Positions 9,667 to 15,712 of a stretch of 15,712 nucleotides of DNA are shown here, in pieces; the stretch's first letter is position 1, and the number at the start of each line of letters is the position of its first letter. The DNA is taken from the NCBI GenBank assembly GCA_016716085.1, contig JADJWY010000012.1:1-15712 (forward strand), written 5' to 3'. Position numbers and translations under genes: made by a program. Origin of the DNA: Hahellaceae bacterium. GTDB taxonomy: Bacteria > Pseudomonadota > Gammaproteobacteria > Pseudomonadales > Oleiphilaceae. The notes under the pieces were generated by a model. The model saw only the letters and a list, made by a program, of their open reading frames with translations, was not told the origin of the DNA and did not search any database.

Positions 9667-9695
9667 ATTACAAGCTTTTGTACTGAAGTTGACAA
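9667..9695 (-). promoter_or_regulatory. Promoter of the crRNA-like RNA
   Basis: Minus strand: TTGTCA (9695-9690), 17-bp spacer, TGTAAT (9672-9667). Each hexamer is one base from the sigma-70 consensus and the spacing is ideal. It points at the degenerate repeat and overlaps the opposing cas promoter. Confidence 0.7.
9668..9687 (-). promoter_or_regulatory. Cascade target site: TTC PAM plus partial protospacer for the crRNA-like RNA
   Basis: Minus strand: TTC (9687-9685) followed by AGTACAAAAGCTTGTAA (9684-9668). The RNA's spacer begins AGTACGAAAGCGTGTAA. Matches are 1-5, 7-11 and 13-17; mismatches are 6 and 12, and 18 also differs. Type I Cascade flips out every sixth base, so the seed is functionally fully paired. 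Pairing ends after 17, short of what full Cas3 attack normally needs. A bound Cascade would cover the -10 and spacer of the RNA's promoter and press on the -35 of the cas promoter. Confidence 0.75.
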
Positions 9696-9717
9696 AAATG
9701 AGGCGTTGCCATAACCT
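9689..9717 (+). promoter_or_regulatory. Probable promoter of the cas5c-cas8c-cas7-cas4-cas1-cas2 operon
   Basis: TTGACA (9689-9694, perfect -35), 17-bp spacer, TAACCT (9712-9717, which keeps the important T1, A2 and T6). It shares its -35 bases with the opposite-strand promoter and lies directly beside the Cascade target site. The resulting leader of about 165 nt includes the small ORF at 9751-9879 and a 10-bp palindrome TTTGATCAAA (9728-9737). Confidence 0.6.
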
Positions 9718-9750
9718 GTGCTTGCTTTTTGATCAAAGAGTGGGCCGTTG

Positions 9751-9879
9751 ATGAGCTGGTTGCCGAATCTGTTCAAAGAAATAGCGTTATTGGTGCGTGA
9801 GCTGCGTTTGTTGCAACCTGCACGTTTTTATCTCTTATTGATGTTAGCTGTAGCGATATTTGGATATGCACTTTACTAG
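9751..9879 (+). CDS. Unrecognised 42-aa single-span membrane peptide, first ORF of the cas operon
   Basis: ATG to TAG, 42 codons, too short for ordinary gene callers. The N-terminal part (MSWLPNLFKEIALLVRELRL) looks amphipathic and the C-terminal part (FYLLLMLAVAIFGYALY) is a clear transmembrane segment. The stop TAG shares bases with AGGAGG, the cas5c ribosome binding site, which suggests coupled translation. The SD is weak (AAAGAG, 10 nt upstream). No family is recognised. It lies directly downstream of the promoter that the crRNA-like RNA is predicted to silence. A membrane toxin guarded by Cascade (CreT-like), a regulatory leader peptide, or a membrane tether for the Cas complex are all possible; none is demonstrated. 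Confidence 0.5.
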   Translation: MSWLPNLFKEIALLVRELRLLQPARFYLLLMLAVAIFGYALY

Positions 9880-9890
9880 GAGGGAATAAA

Positions 9891-10623
9891 ATGAAAAACA
9901 GCATCAGCTTCCGGCTCTTCGGGCGCTACGCCTTGTTTACCGATCCGGTAACAAAGATCGGCGGCGAGAAGTTCAGCTATCAGGTGCCGACTTATGAAGC
10001 TTTGAAGGGCGTTGTGAAGTCGATTTACTGGAAACCCACACTGGTTTGGCATATCGACAAAGTTCGCGTCATCAAACCCATACGCACCCAAACCAAGGGC
10101 ACCAAACCGCTTGTCTGGAGCGGTGGCAATAGTCTGGCGATTTATACCTTTCTGCATGAAGTCGAGTATCAGGTACAGGCGCACTTTGAGTGGAATCTGC
10201 ACCGGCCTGAACTGGGGGAAGACCGCATCGACGGCAAACATTTTTCCATCGCAACGCGCATGCTGGAGAAAGGTGGCAGGCAAGATATTTTCCTCGACAC
10301 AAGGGATTGTCAGGCCTATGTAGAACCCTGCGAGTTTGGAGAAGGAGAGGGAGCTTATGATGATTTGGATGAGCTGGGCTTTGGCTTGATGTTCCATGGT
10401 TTTGATTCCCCGGATGAAACCGGCCAGGAAAAACTCTATGCCCGCGCCTGCCCCATCACGATGAAACACGGTGTGATCGAGTTCGATCGACCCGGAAGCT
10501 TTCGATGGTCGAGACCCGCGTCTGGTCAGACGCTTTGTGCGCGACATGACAGCCAAGGATTTCAAACTTGAACAAAACATGAAGCGAGTGGACGCAGAGG
10601 AAGCGCAACTGCGACTTGGTTGA
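9891..10623 (+). CDS. cas5c: Type I-C Cas5c (Cas5d), crRNA-processing endoribonuclease (one frameshift)
   Basis: In type I-C, Cas5 replaces Cas6: it cuts the pre-crRNA at the repeat hairpin base and stays on the crRNA 5' handle in Cascade. Family motifs: GRYALFTDP, GGEKFSYQVPTYEALKGVVK, SIYWKPTLVW, and GKHFSIATRMLEKGGRQDIF followed by CQAYVEPCEF. Y46, K116 and H117 occupy the same residue numbers as the catalytic trio described for Bacillus halodurans Cas5d, so processing activity should be intact. A frameshift near 10490 disrupts the end; reading the other frame gives EAFDGRDPRLVRRFVRD and ends at TGA 10621-10623, about 244 codons in all, a normal length. ATG at 9891 follows AGGAGG by 8 nt. 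The stop overlaps the probable cas8c start. Confidence 0.93.
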
Positions 10624-12538
10624 AAAAACTGTATGACACTTATGAGTGCGCCCAAGGTCTGGATCTGGATGCAGACGAAGCGTTGATGCCGATTTCGCAC
10701 ACGCTGCAAAACGCGCATATCAACATCACTTTGGATGGAGAAGGAAATTTCAGACGCGCCAAAGTGCTGGAAAAACACAAGTGATTCTCCCGGCTACGGA
10801 AAAGCTCCCGCAGGAAGAAGCAGTGGTGAAGCGCCACACCCGTTGGCGGACAAGTTGCAGTACGTCGCCAAGGATTACGCGGCCTTTGGTGGCGAGAAGA
10901 AGAACTACTTCGAAGGCTATTTGAAACAACTCAGCGCTTGGGCAGATTCTGATTTTACCCATCCCAGTGTGAAGGCTGTCCGTGCTTATGTATCCAAAGG
11001 AATCGTGATTTCGGATTTGATCGTGGCAAAGGTGTGTCATGTGGATGAGCAGGGAAATTTGCTCACCTCATGGGATAGTGAGGAAGACCAGCCTCTGTTG
11101 ATGAAGGGTTTGCCAAAAGAGAAAGGCAGATTCGACCAAGGCAATGCGCTCGTTTGCTGGTCGGTGGAAGTGCCGGGGCAGGAAATGTCCGACACCTGGA
11201 AAGATCCTTCGCTGCAACAGGCTTGGATTGATTTTGACCTGAGTCAGGGAGGTGCCACCGCGTTTTGTCTGGTTTCAGGCGAGAAGTTCCAGTAGCCTCC
11301 AATCACCCGCCAAACTGCGTAATACTGGAGACAAAGCCAAACTTATCTCAGCCAATGACTCCAGTGGTTATACCTTTCGCGGGCGTTTTCTGAAAGTGAC
11401 CAAGCCGCAACTGTGGGTTTTGAAGTCACCCAAAAAGCACACAACGCTCTGCGCGGGCTGATTTCACGGCAGGGAAATCGTAATGGCGATCAGGTGATTT
11501 TAAGCTGGGCGGTTTCTGGTAAAAACGTTCCTCAACCCTTCAGTGATCCCGATGGATGGGGCGACGATGAGGCTGAAGTTTTAGAGCCAGTATCGACCGG
11601 CGTTGATCATTCGATTGATCAGGGCAAGTCCTTCGCGGCGGCATTTAACAAAAAATTGGCCGGTTATCGTTCCGGCAAAAAGCTCGAATTAACAGACCAG
11701 ATAGTCGTGATGGCCTCGATTCCGCAACGCCGTGGCGTATGGCAATCAGCTACTACCGGGATTTTCGTCCCACCGAATACTTCGACAATCTGGAGAAATG
11801 GCACCTCGATTTCGCTTGGTGGCAGCGCGCCAGCAAGGAGAAGCAGGAGCAGGGCAAGCCCAAGTGGTATCTGGCGGCGCCAGGCTTATGGGCCATGTTG
11901 CAGGCGATCTATGGCGACATCATCAAGAGCAACGAAACGTTGAAGAAAAGTCTGGCGGAAAGAATGCTGCCGTCGATTATCGACAAGCGTCCACCTCCAG
12001 CGGATATGGTGCAACGCGCGTTTAACGCGCCGTTGCCCGGCACAGTTTTAAACAAGATGAACAATAGTTGTGGGAACAAAATCTGGGCGTCGCCTGCGCG
12101 TTGTATCGCGGTTTGTATGCTCGTCATCCTATCACTGAGAAAAGGAGAAACTACGGTATGGCTCTCGATTTGGAAAATCGCTCCAGGGATTACCTGTATG
12201 GGCGCTTACTGGCGGTCGCTGAGAACATTGAACAATTCGCGTTGGACAAAGCGGGCGAGGGGCGCAGTACAACTGCTGCTCGACTGATGCAACGCTTTGC
12301 AGATCGACCCTATTCGACTTGGCGGACGATGGTGCCCCTGCTTCAACCATACATGCAGCGCTTGCAAAGCAATGTTCCGCAATTTCTGGCAAGCAGAAAG
12401 CGATTACTCGATGAGATACACAATGCCTTTGAGCCACAGGAGTTTTTGGAAGACAAAGCCTTGTCTGGAGAATTCCTGCTGGCATTTCATTGCCAGCGCT
12501 TGGCGCTGAACCGCAGAAAAATCATCCGAAAAATCTGA
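10620..12538 (+). CDS. cas8c: Type I-C Cas8c (Csd1) Cascade large subunit, frameshifted
   Basis: Large subunit that recognises the PAM and clamps target DNA in type I-C Cascade. Csd1 landmarks, in order: LKKLYDTYE, LMPISHTLQNAHINITLDGE, AGRSSGEAPHPLADKLQYVA, LRNTGDKAKLISANDSSGYT, FRGRFLKVT, GFEVTQKAHNALRGLISRQG, ISYYRDFRPTEYFDNLEKWH, PPPADMVQRAFNAPLP, and LENRSRDYLYGRLLAVAENI close to the C-terminus, with GEFLLAFHCQRLAL. Total about 639 codons, as expected. Frames change near 10800 (lost A in an A-run), 11287, 11305 (GG read as G), 11410, 11715-11730 and 12060. The start is taken as TTG 10620, sharing four bases with the cas5c stop; an ATG lost by error is possible. It ends 27 bp before cas7. 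Confidence 0.9.
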
Positions 12539-12565
12539 AGCAACTACCGAAGAAGGAACTGAAGC

Positions 12566-13408
12566 ATGAGCCTGAACCATAAAATCGACTTTGCCATTAT
12601 TTTCTCTGTGAAAAACGCCAACCCGAATGGCGATCCACTGAACGGCAATCGTCCGCGCCAGGATTATGATGGGCATGGGGAGGTCACCGATGTTTGTCTT
12701 AAACGAAAAATAAGGGATCGCCTTCAGGATTCGGGATACAGCATATTTGTGCAGTCAGATGATCGAAAAACGGATGGTATGCCCAGCTTGCGGGTTAGGG
12801 CAGAATCAGACGAATTTGGCGTGGGGAAAGATACTTTCAACACCAAGAAAACCAGCATTGCCGAGGCGACGCAAAAAGTTTGCGAGAAGTGGTTTGACGT
12901 GCGCGCTTTTGGGCAGGTTTTCGCATACAGCAAATCGACAGGTAGCGAGGGCGTTTCGATACCCATTCGCGGGCCAGTAACTATTCAATCCGCATTTACC
13001 ATCGAGCCGGTCTCTATCACCAGTACGCAAATTACGAAGAGCGTTAGCGGTGAAGGTGACGGTTCAAAAAGAGCTGCCGACACAATGGGTATGAAGCATC
13101 GGGTAGATTCCGCCGTCTACGTTGTCTACGGAGCCATGACGCCTCAACTCGCAGAGCGAACCGGTTTTTCCGATGACGATGCCAACGCTATCAAAGCCGT
13201 CTTACCAAAACTGTTCGAAGGCGATGCCTCCTCTGCCAGGCCCGAGGGGAGCATGGTTGTCGAGAAAGTGATCTGGTGGCAGCACAACTCCAAAGCCGGG
13301 CAATATTCTTCTGCCAAAGTGCATCGAACATTGTCCGAAATGCATGATGGAACCTATGTATTGTCTAGTCTCTATGGATTGCGTGCTGAGCAGATTGACG
13401 GCTTTTGA
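12566..13408 (+). CDS. cas7: Type I-C Cas7 (Csd2) Cascade backbone
   Basis: Intact 280-aa RAMP-fold protein that polymerises along the crRNA spacer to form the Cascade backbone. Csd2 hallmarks: FAIIFSVKNANPNGDPLNGN near the N-terminus, then RPRQDYDGHGEVTDVCLKRK, a WFDVRAFGQVF block and SIPIRGPVTIQSAFTIEPV, followed by SITSTQITKS and MGMKHRVD. Start ATG has GAAGGAA 9 nt upstream. It is one of the few Cas reading frames here with no break. Backbone thumbs that flip out every sixth crRNA base are a known property of Cas7, which matters for reading the target site at 9668-9687. Confidence 0.95.
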   Translation: MSLNHKIDFAIIFSVKNANPNGDPLNGNRPRQDYDGHGEVTDVCLKRKIRDRLQDSGYSIFVQSDDRKTDGMPSLRVRAESDEFGVGKDTFNTKKTSIAEATQKVCEKWFDVRAFGQVFAYSKSTGSEGVSIPIRGPVTIQSAFTIEPVSITSTQITKSVSGEGDGSKRAADTMGMKHRVDSAVYVVYGAMTPQLAERTGFSDDDANAIKAVLPKLFEGDASSARPEGSMVVEKVIWWQHNSKAGQYSSAKVHRTLSEMHDGTYVLSSLYGLRAEQIDGF

Positions 13409-13430
13409 ATATGCCGAAGCCCCCTCAGTT

Positions 13431-13454
13431 AACCCCGCCGAATTCGACGGGTTT
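13431..13454. terminator. Imperfect hairpin after cas7, possible attenuator
   Basis: AACCCCGCCG and CGACGGGTTT pair at 8 of 10 positions around AATT, followed by TTTAAT on the plus strand (partly in the stem). A weak terminator here would lower expression of cas4-cas1-cas2 relative to the interference genes. The T-run is short, so this is tentative. Confidence 0.35.
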
Positions 13455-13473
13455 AATCACAAGGACGTAACAA

Positions 13474-13710
13474 ATGATTTGCACAACCATAAGCTTCACC
13501 AGTCATGCGCTCAGGTGCATGTTCGAGCGAAAAATAAGTCATGAGCAGGTTTTACGTGTAATCGCTGATCATGAAAGCAGCTTCAGGCGGGGTAGTGTAA
13601 GTGAATGCTTGCGCTGCCTGAAGGAGCGGAGTACGTCATGCAGGATCTCAAACCCATCCCATTATCGGCGCTTCAGCACTATGCATTCTGTCCACGCCAG
13701 TGTGCGCTGA
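13474..13710 (+). pseudogene. DUF4258-like small ORF, apparently truncated, between cas7 and cas4
   Basis: The ATG at 13474 has a good SD (AAGGA, 8 nt upstream). Residues 8-31 (FTSHALRCMFERKISHEQVL then RVIA) match the N-terminal pattern of DUF4258-type small proteins (F-T-x-H-A, R-M, E-R-x-I, V-x-x-V), which resemble RelE/BrnT-like folds. Only 164 bp separate its start from cas4, and its frame runs into cas4 as an overlapping out-of-frame tail, so the C-terminal half of the domain is missing. This is probably a remnant of an inserted small toxin-like gene. Family call is by eye. Confidence 0.4.
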
Positions 13711-14273
13711 TTCATAACGAGCAACTTTGGGCAGACAACTGGCATACCGCCAAAGGTAATGTTCTGCATCAACGTGTGGATCAGGGGCTACCCGAAACGC
13801 GCAAGGGTGTTCGCTATGAGCGGAGTGTTCATGTCCATGCGCCACAGCTTCGCCTTGTCGGCCAACTTGACCTGTTGGAAGTTGATCTCGCCTCAGGAAA
13901 GTTCACGCCCGTCGAGTACAAAAAAGGCCGCTCAAAGACCAGTGACTGGGACCGGATTCAGTTGTGTGCTCAAGCCATGTGTCTGGAAGAGATGAAGGAA
14001 ATCCGAGTAGACGAAGGAGCGCTCTGGTACTGGCAAACACGGCGTCGTGAGTGCGTGGTATTCGATGACGCATTGCGTATGCAGACATTAATTGTTATTG
14101 AGCAAGTCGCAACACTCTTTGACTCGCTTAGGGTACCTCGTGCTGTCTACGGCAAGCATTGCCTTGCTTGTTCTCTGATCGATGTCTGCAATCCGCTGTG
14201 GTCGCGGAATGATAAAAGTATTCTTTACATCGAAAACTTGTTTGGAGAGGACGATGAAGAAGCTTCAGAATAG
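13638..14273 (+). CDS. cas4: Type I-C Cas4 RecB-like nuclease, adaptation
   Basis: 211-aa Fe-S nuclease that trims prespacers and enforces PAM choice together with Cas1-Cas2. Cys ligands: C18 or C22 (FCPRQC) near the N-terminus, and C175, C178 and C184 (HCLACSLIDVC). RecB nuclease residues: H44, D78 (GQLDLLEVD), E93 and K95 (PVEYKKGRSK), and Q108 (DRIQLCAQA). The frame is intact. ATG 13638 was chosen because the family begins just before I-P-L-S-A-L-Q-H-Y and a GGAG lies upstream; an in-frame ATG at 13605 would add 11 residues. It overlaps cas1 by 20 bp. Confidence 0.93.
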   Translation: MQDLKPIPLSALQHYAFCPRQCALIHNEQLWADNWHTAKGNVLHQRVDQGLPETRKGVRYERSVHVHAPQLRLVGQLDLLEVDLASGKFTPVEYKKGRSKTSDWDRIQLCAQAMCLEEMKEIRVDEGALWYWQTRRRECVVFDDALRMQTLIVIEQVATLFDSLRVPRAVYGKHCLACSLIDVCNPLWSRNDKSILYIENLFGEDDEEASE

Positions 14274-15262
14274 CCTGTATATCACTCGCCAGAAGTCCTA
14301 CCTGCACAAGGAACGTGAAACACTGGTCATTGATTGCGAGGGGGAAAAGGTTTTGCAAATTCCGGTGCATTCCATCTCCAGCATTTTTTGTTTTGGCAAC
14401 GTATTGGTTTCGCCATTTTTGATTGGCTTTTGTTCTGAGAAGAGCATCGGTCTGGCCTTCTTCACGGAGTATGGGCGTTTCCTTGGTCGCATGCAGGGGC
14501 AGCAAAATGGCAATGTGCTTTTGCGACGCGCGCAATATCGGCAATCAGAACAACAACCTATTAACGTCGCCCGAAATATCATCGCGGCGAAGATTGTCAG
14601 TAGTCGGGCGGTACTGCAGCGCCAAATCCGAAATTTTGGGGAATCAGAACCGCTGCGTAATGCGATTTCCCGTCTTAAGCATAGTCTCGAGCAAGCGAGG
14701 CGATGCCAGAGCCTGGACAGTTTGCGCGGTATAGAGGGTGAAGCCGCCTCGGTTTATTTCTCGGTGTTTAGTGCGCTATTGCGAAACGAATCATTTTCTT
14801 TTTCAGGTCGCAGTAGGCGGCCGCCCAAAGATTCTGTTAATGCGATGCTGTCATTCGTCTACAGCGTCTTGGGGCAGGATATTTCGGCAGCCCTGCAGGG
14901 CGTAGGGCTTGACCCTCAAGTTGGTTTTCTTCATGCAGATCGTCCGGGCAGAGACGGCTTGGCACAAGACTTATTGGAAGAGTTTCGAGCAGCATGGGCA
15001 GACCGCCTGGTGCTTTCATTAATCAACAGAAAGCAGGTTGATCAAAAGGGATTTTCCGTTGAGGCGTCTGGTGCGGTCACAATGAGTGAAGCGACTAGAA
15101 AGGCCGTTTTGGTTTCTTACCAGGAAAAGAAACAGGAAGAGATTGAACATCCTTATTTGAAGGAAAGTACCGTTTGGATTATTGCCCCATGTTCAGGCTC
15201 AGCTACTCTTTGGCACACCTCCGCGTGATCTCGAAACATACCCTGCGTTTGTGAATCGATAG
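14254..15262 (+). CDS. cas1: Cas1 integrase, type I-C (C-terminal frameshifts)
   Basis: Metal-dependent integrase that, with Cas2, inserts spacers at the leader end of the array. Metal ligands: E161 (RGIEGEAASVYF), H227 (GFLHADRPGR) and D239/E242 (AQDLLEEFR). Start MKKLQNSLYITRQ at 14254 has GGAGAGG just upstream and overlaps cas4. Near 15167 the frame slips; reading on gives VPFGLLPHVQAQLL, then after a further extra T and a lost G (CGCGGT read as CGCGT) the family ending HLRGDLETYPAFVNR at stop 15260-15262. The total of about 336 codons is normal. Without these repairs the ORF stops early at 15228. Confidence 0.93.
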
Positions 15263-15274
15263 GAGGCAAGTCTC

Positions 15275-15568
15275 ATGATGGTATTGATCACCTATGATGT
15301 GAGCTTTGAAGATGGCGCAGGCGAAAAGCGTCTCAGACATATTGCTAAAATTTGTTTGGACTATGGTGTGCGGGTTCAGTATTCCGTTTTTGAGTGCGAA
15401 GTTTCTCCTGACCAATGGGTGGTGTTGCAGGACAAGTTGTTTAATGCTTACGATCCAAGTGTCGACAGCTTGCGTTTCTACAAGCTGGGAAAAAACTGGC
15501 GCAACCGCGTCGAGCATCACGGCGCCAAAAAGGCGCTAGACATCTTCAAGGATGTTCTACTGATCTAG
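15275..15568 (+). CDS. cas2: Cas2, type I-C
   Basis: 97-aa ferredoxin-like small protein, central dimer of the Cas1-Cas2 integration complex. It carries MMVLITYDVS with the family Asp at residue 8, RVQYSVFECEVSPDQW, and the C-terminal LRFYKLGKNWRNRVEHHGAK typical of I-C Cas2. The frame is intact. AGGAGG overlaps the inferred cas1 stop, 8 nt before the ATG. It is the last gene of the locus. Confidence 0.96.
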   Translation: MMVLITYDVSFEDGAGEKRLRHIAKICLDYGVRVQYSVFECEVSPDQWVVLQDKLFNAYDPSVDSLRFYKLGKNWRNRVEHHGAKKALDIFKDVLLI

Positions 15569-15712
15569 TGATACGCTAACCATGAGTGCTCTTTAAAAAC
15601 CTGGGATGTTAGCAAATCGAATCAAGCTGCAGCCGGCGGGGCGTTGCCTGCTCCGAGGTAACTTGGTTACGATGCAATTTCGCCTCAATGCGGTAGGTTA
15701 GCAAAAGGCGTT
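15569..15712 (+). promoter_or_regulatory. Probable CRISPR leader (array lies beyond the window)
   Basis: Non-coding stretch directly after cas2, where the leader and array normally lie in type I-C loci. It carries GCTCTTTAAAAACCTGGGA, similar to proteobacterial CRISPR leaders, and a direct repeat GTTAGCAAA at 15608-15616 and 15697-15705. No repeat unit is visible before the window ends. Confidence 0.55.

Noticed and set aside
9876..10778. Open 300-aa reading frame on the minus strand across cas5c and the start of cas8c
   Set aside because: It is antisense to well-conserved cas5c with catalytic residues, shows no domain of its own, and is a mirror effect of codon use.
15569..15712. CRISPR array inside the window
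   Set aside because: No repeat of about 32 nt or its ending GGATTGAAA is present after cas2; only leader-like sequence is visible.

Overview
The window looks like a chromosomal segment of a gammaproteobacterium. MetK, AhcY and MetF are of the Pseudomonas/Marinobacter/Halomonas type, and the ArsR-methyltransferase fusion next to metK resembles the one in Pseudomonas. The genus cannot be fixed from the sequence. The read is rich in small indels, mostly one lost base in a homopolymer or doublet. They break housekeeping and cas genes alike, so most frameshifts look like uncorrected sequencing errors, not gene decay.

Left half (minus strand, reading right to left): an ArsR-family regulator fused to a SAM-dependent methyltransferase (SahR-like, 5711-6784), metK, ahcY and metF form a compact SAM/SAH/methyl-folate operon. 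A near-perfect 24-bp palindrome in front of the regulator is its probable operator. After metF comes a membrane-anchored PAS-GGDEF-EAL cyclic-di-GMP protein that runs off the left edge.

Right half (plus strand): a complete type I-C CRISPR-Cas locus in canonical order, cas3-cas5c-cas8c-cas7-cas4-cas1-cas2, followed by what looks like an array leader. The first repeat would lie beyond the right edge. A broken DUF4258-like small ORF sits between cas7 and cas4.

The most interesting part is the 307-bp cas3-cas5c gap. On the minus strand it holds a promoter (TTGTCA-17-TGTAAT), a degenerate I-C CRISPR repeat (9606-9638), a short spacer-like segment and an intrinsic terminator overlapping the 3' end of cas3. 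Together these make a stand-alone crRNA-like gene of about 120 nt. The first 17 nt of its spacer match a site in the same gap, directly after a TTC motif (the known I-C PAM). The mismatches fall at positions 6, 12 and 18, the bases Cascade flips out and does not read. The site covers the RNA gene's own promoter and abuts the -35 box (TTGACA) of the opposing promoter for cas5c-cas8c-cas7 and the adaptation genes. This fits a CreR/CreA-type Cascade autorepression or addiction module. The first ORF behind the repressed promoter is a 42-aa single-span membrane peptide of unknown function, whose stop codon overlaps the cas5c ribosome binding site.
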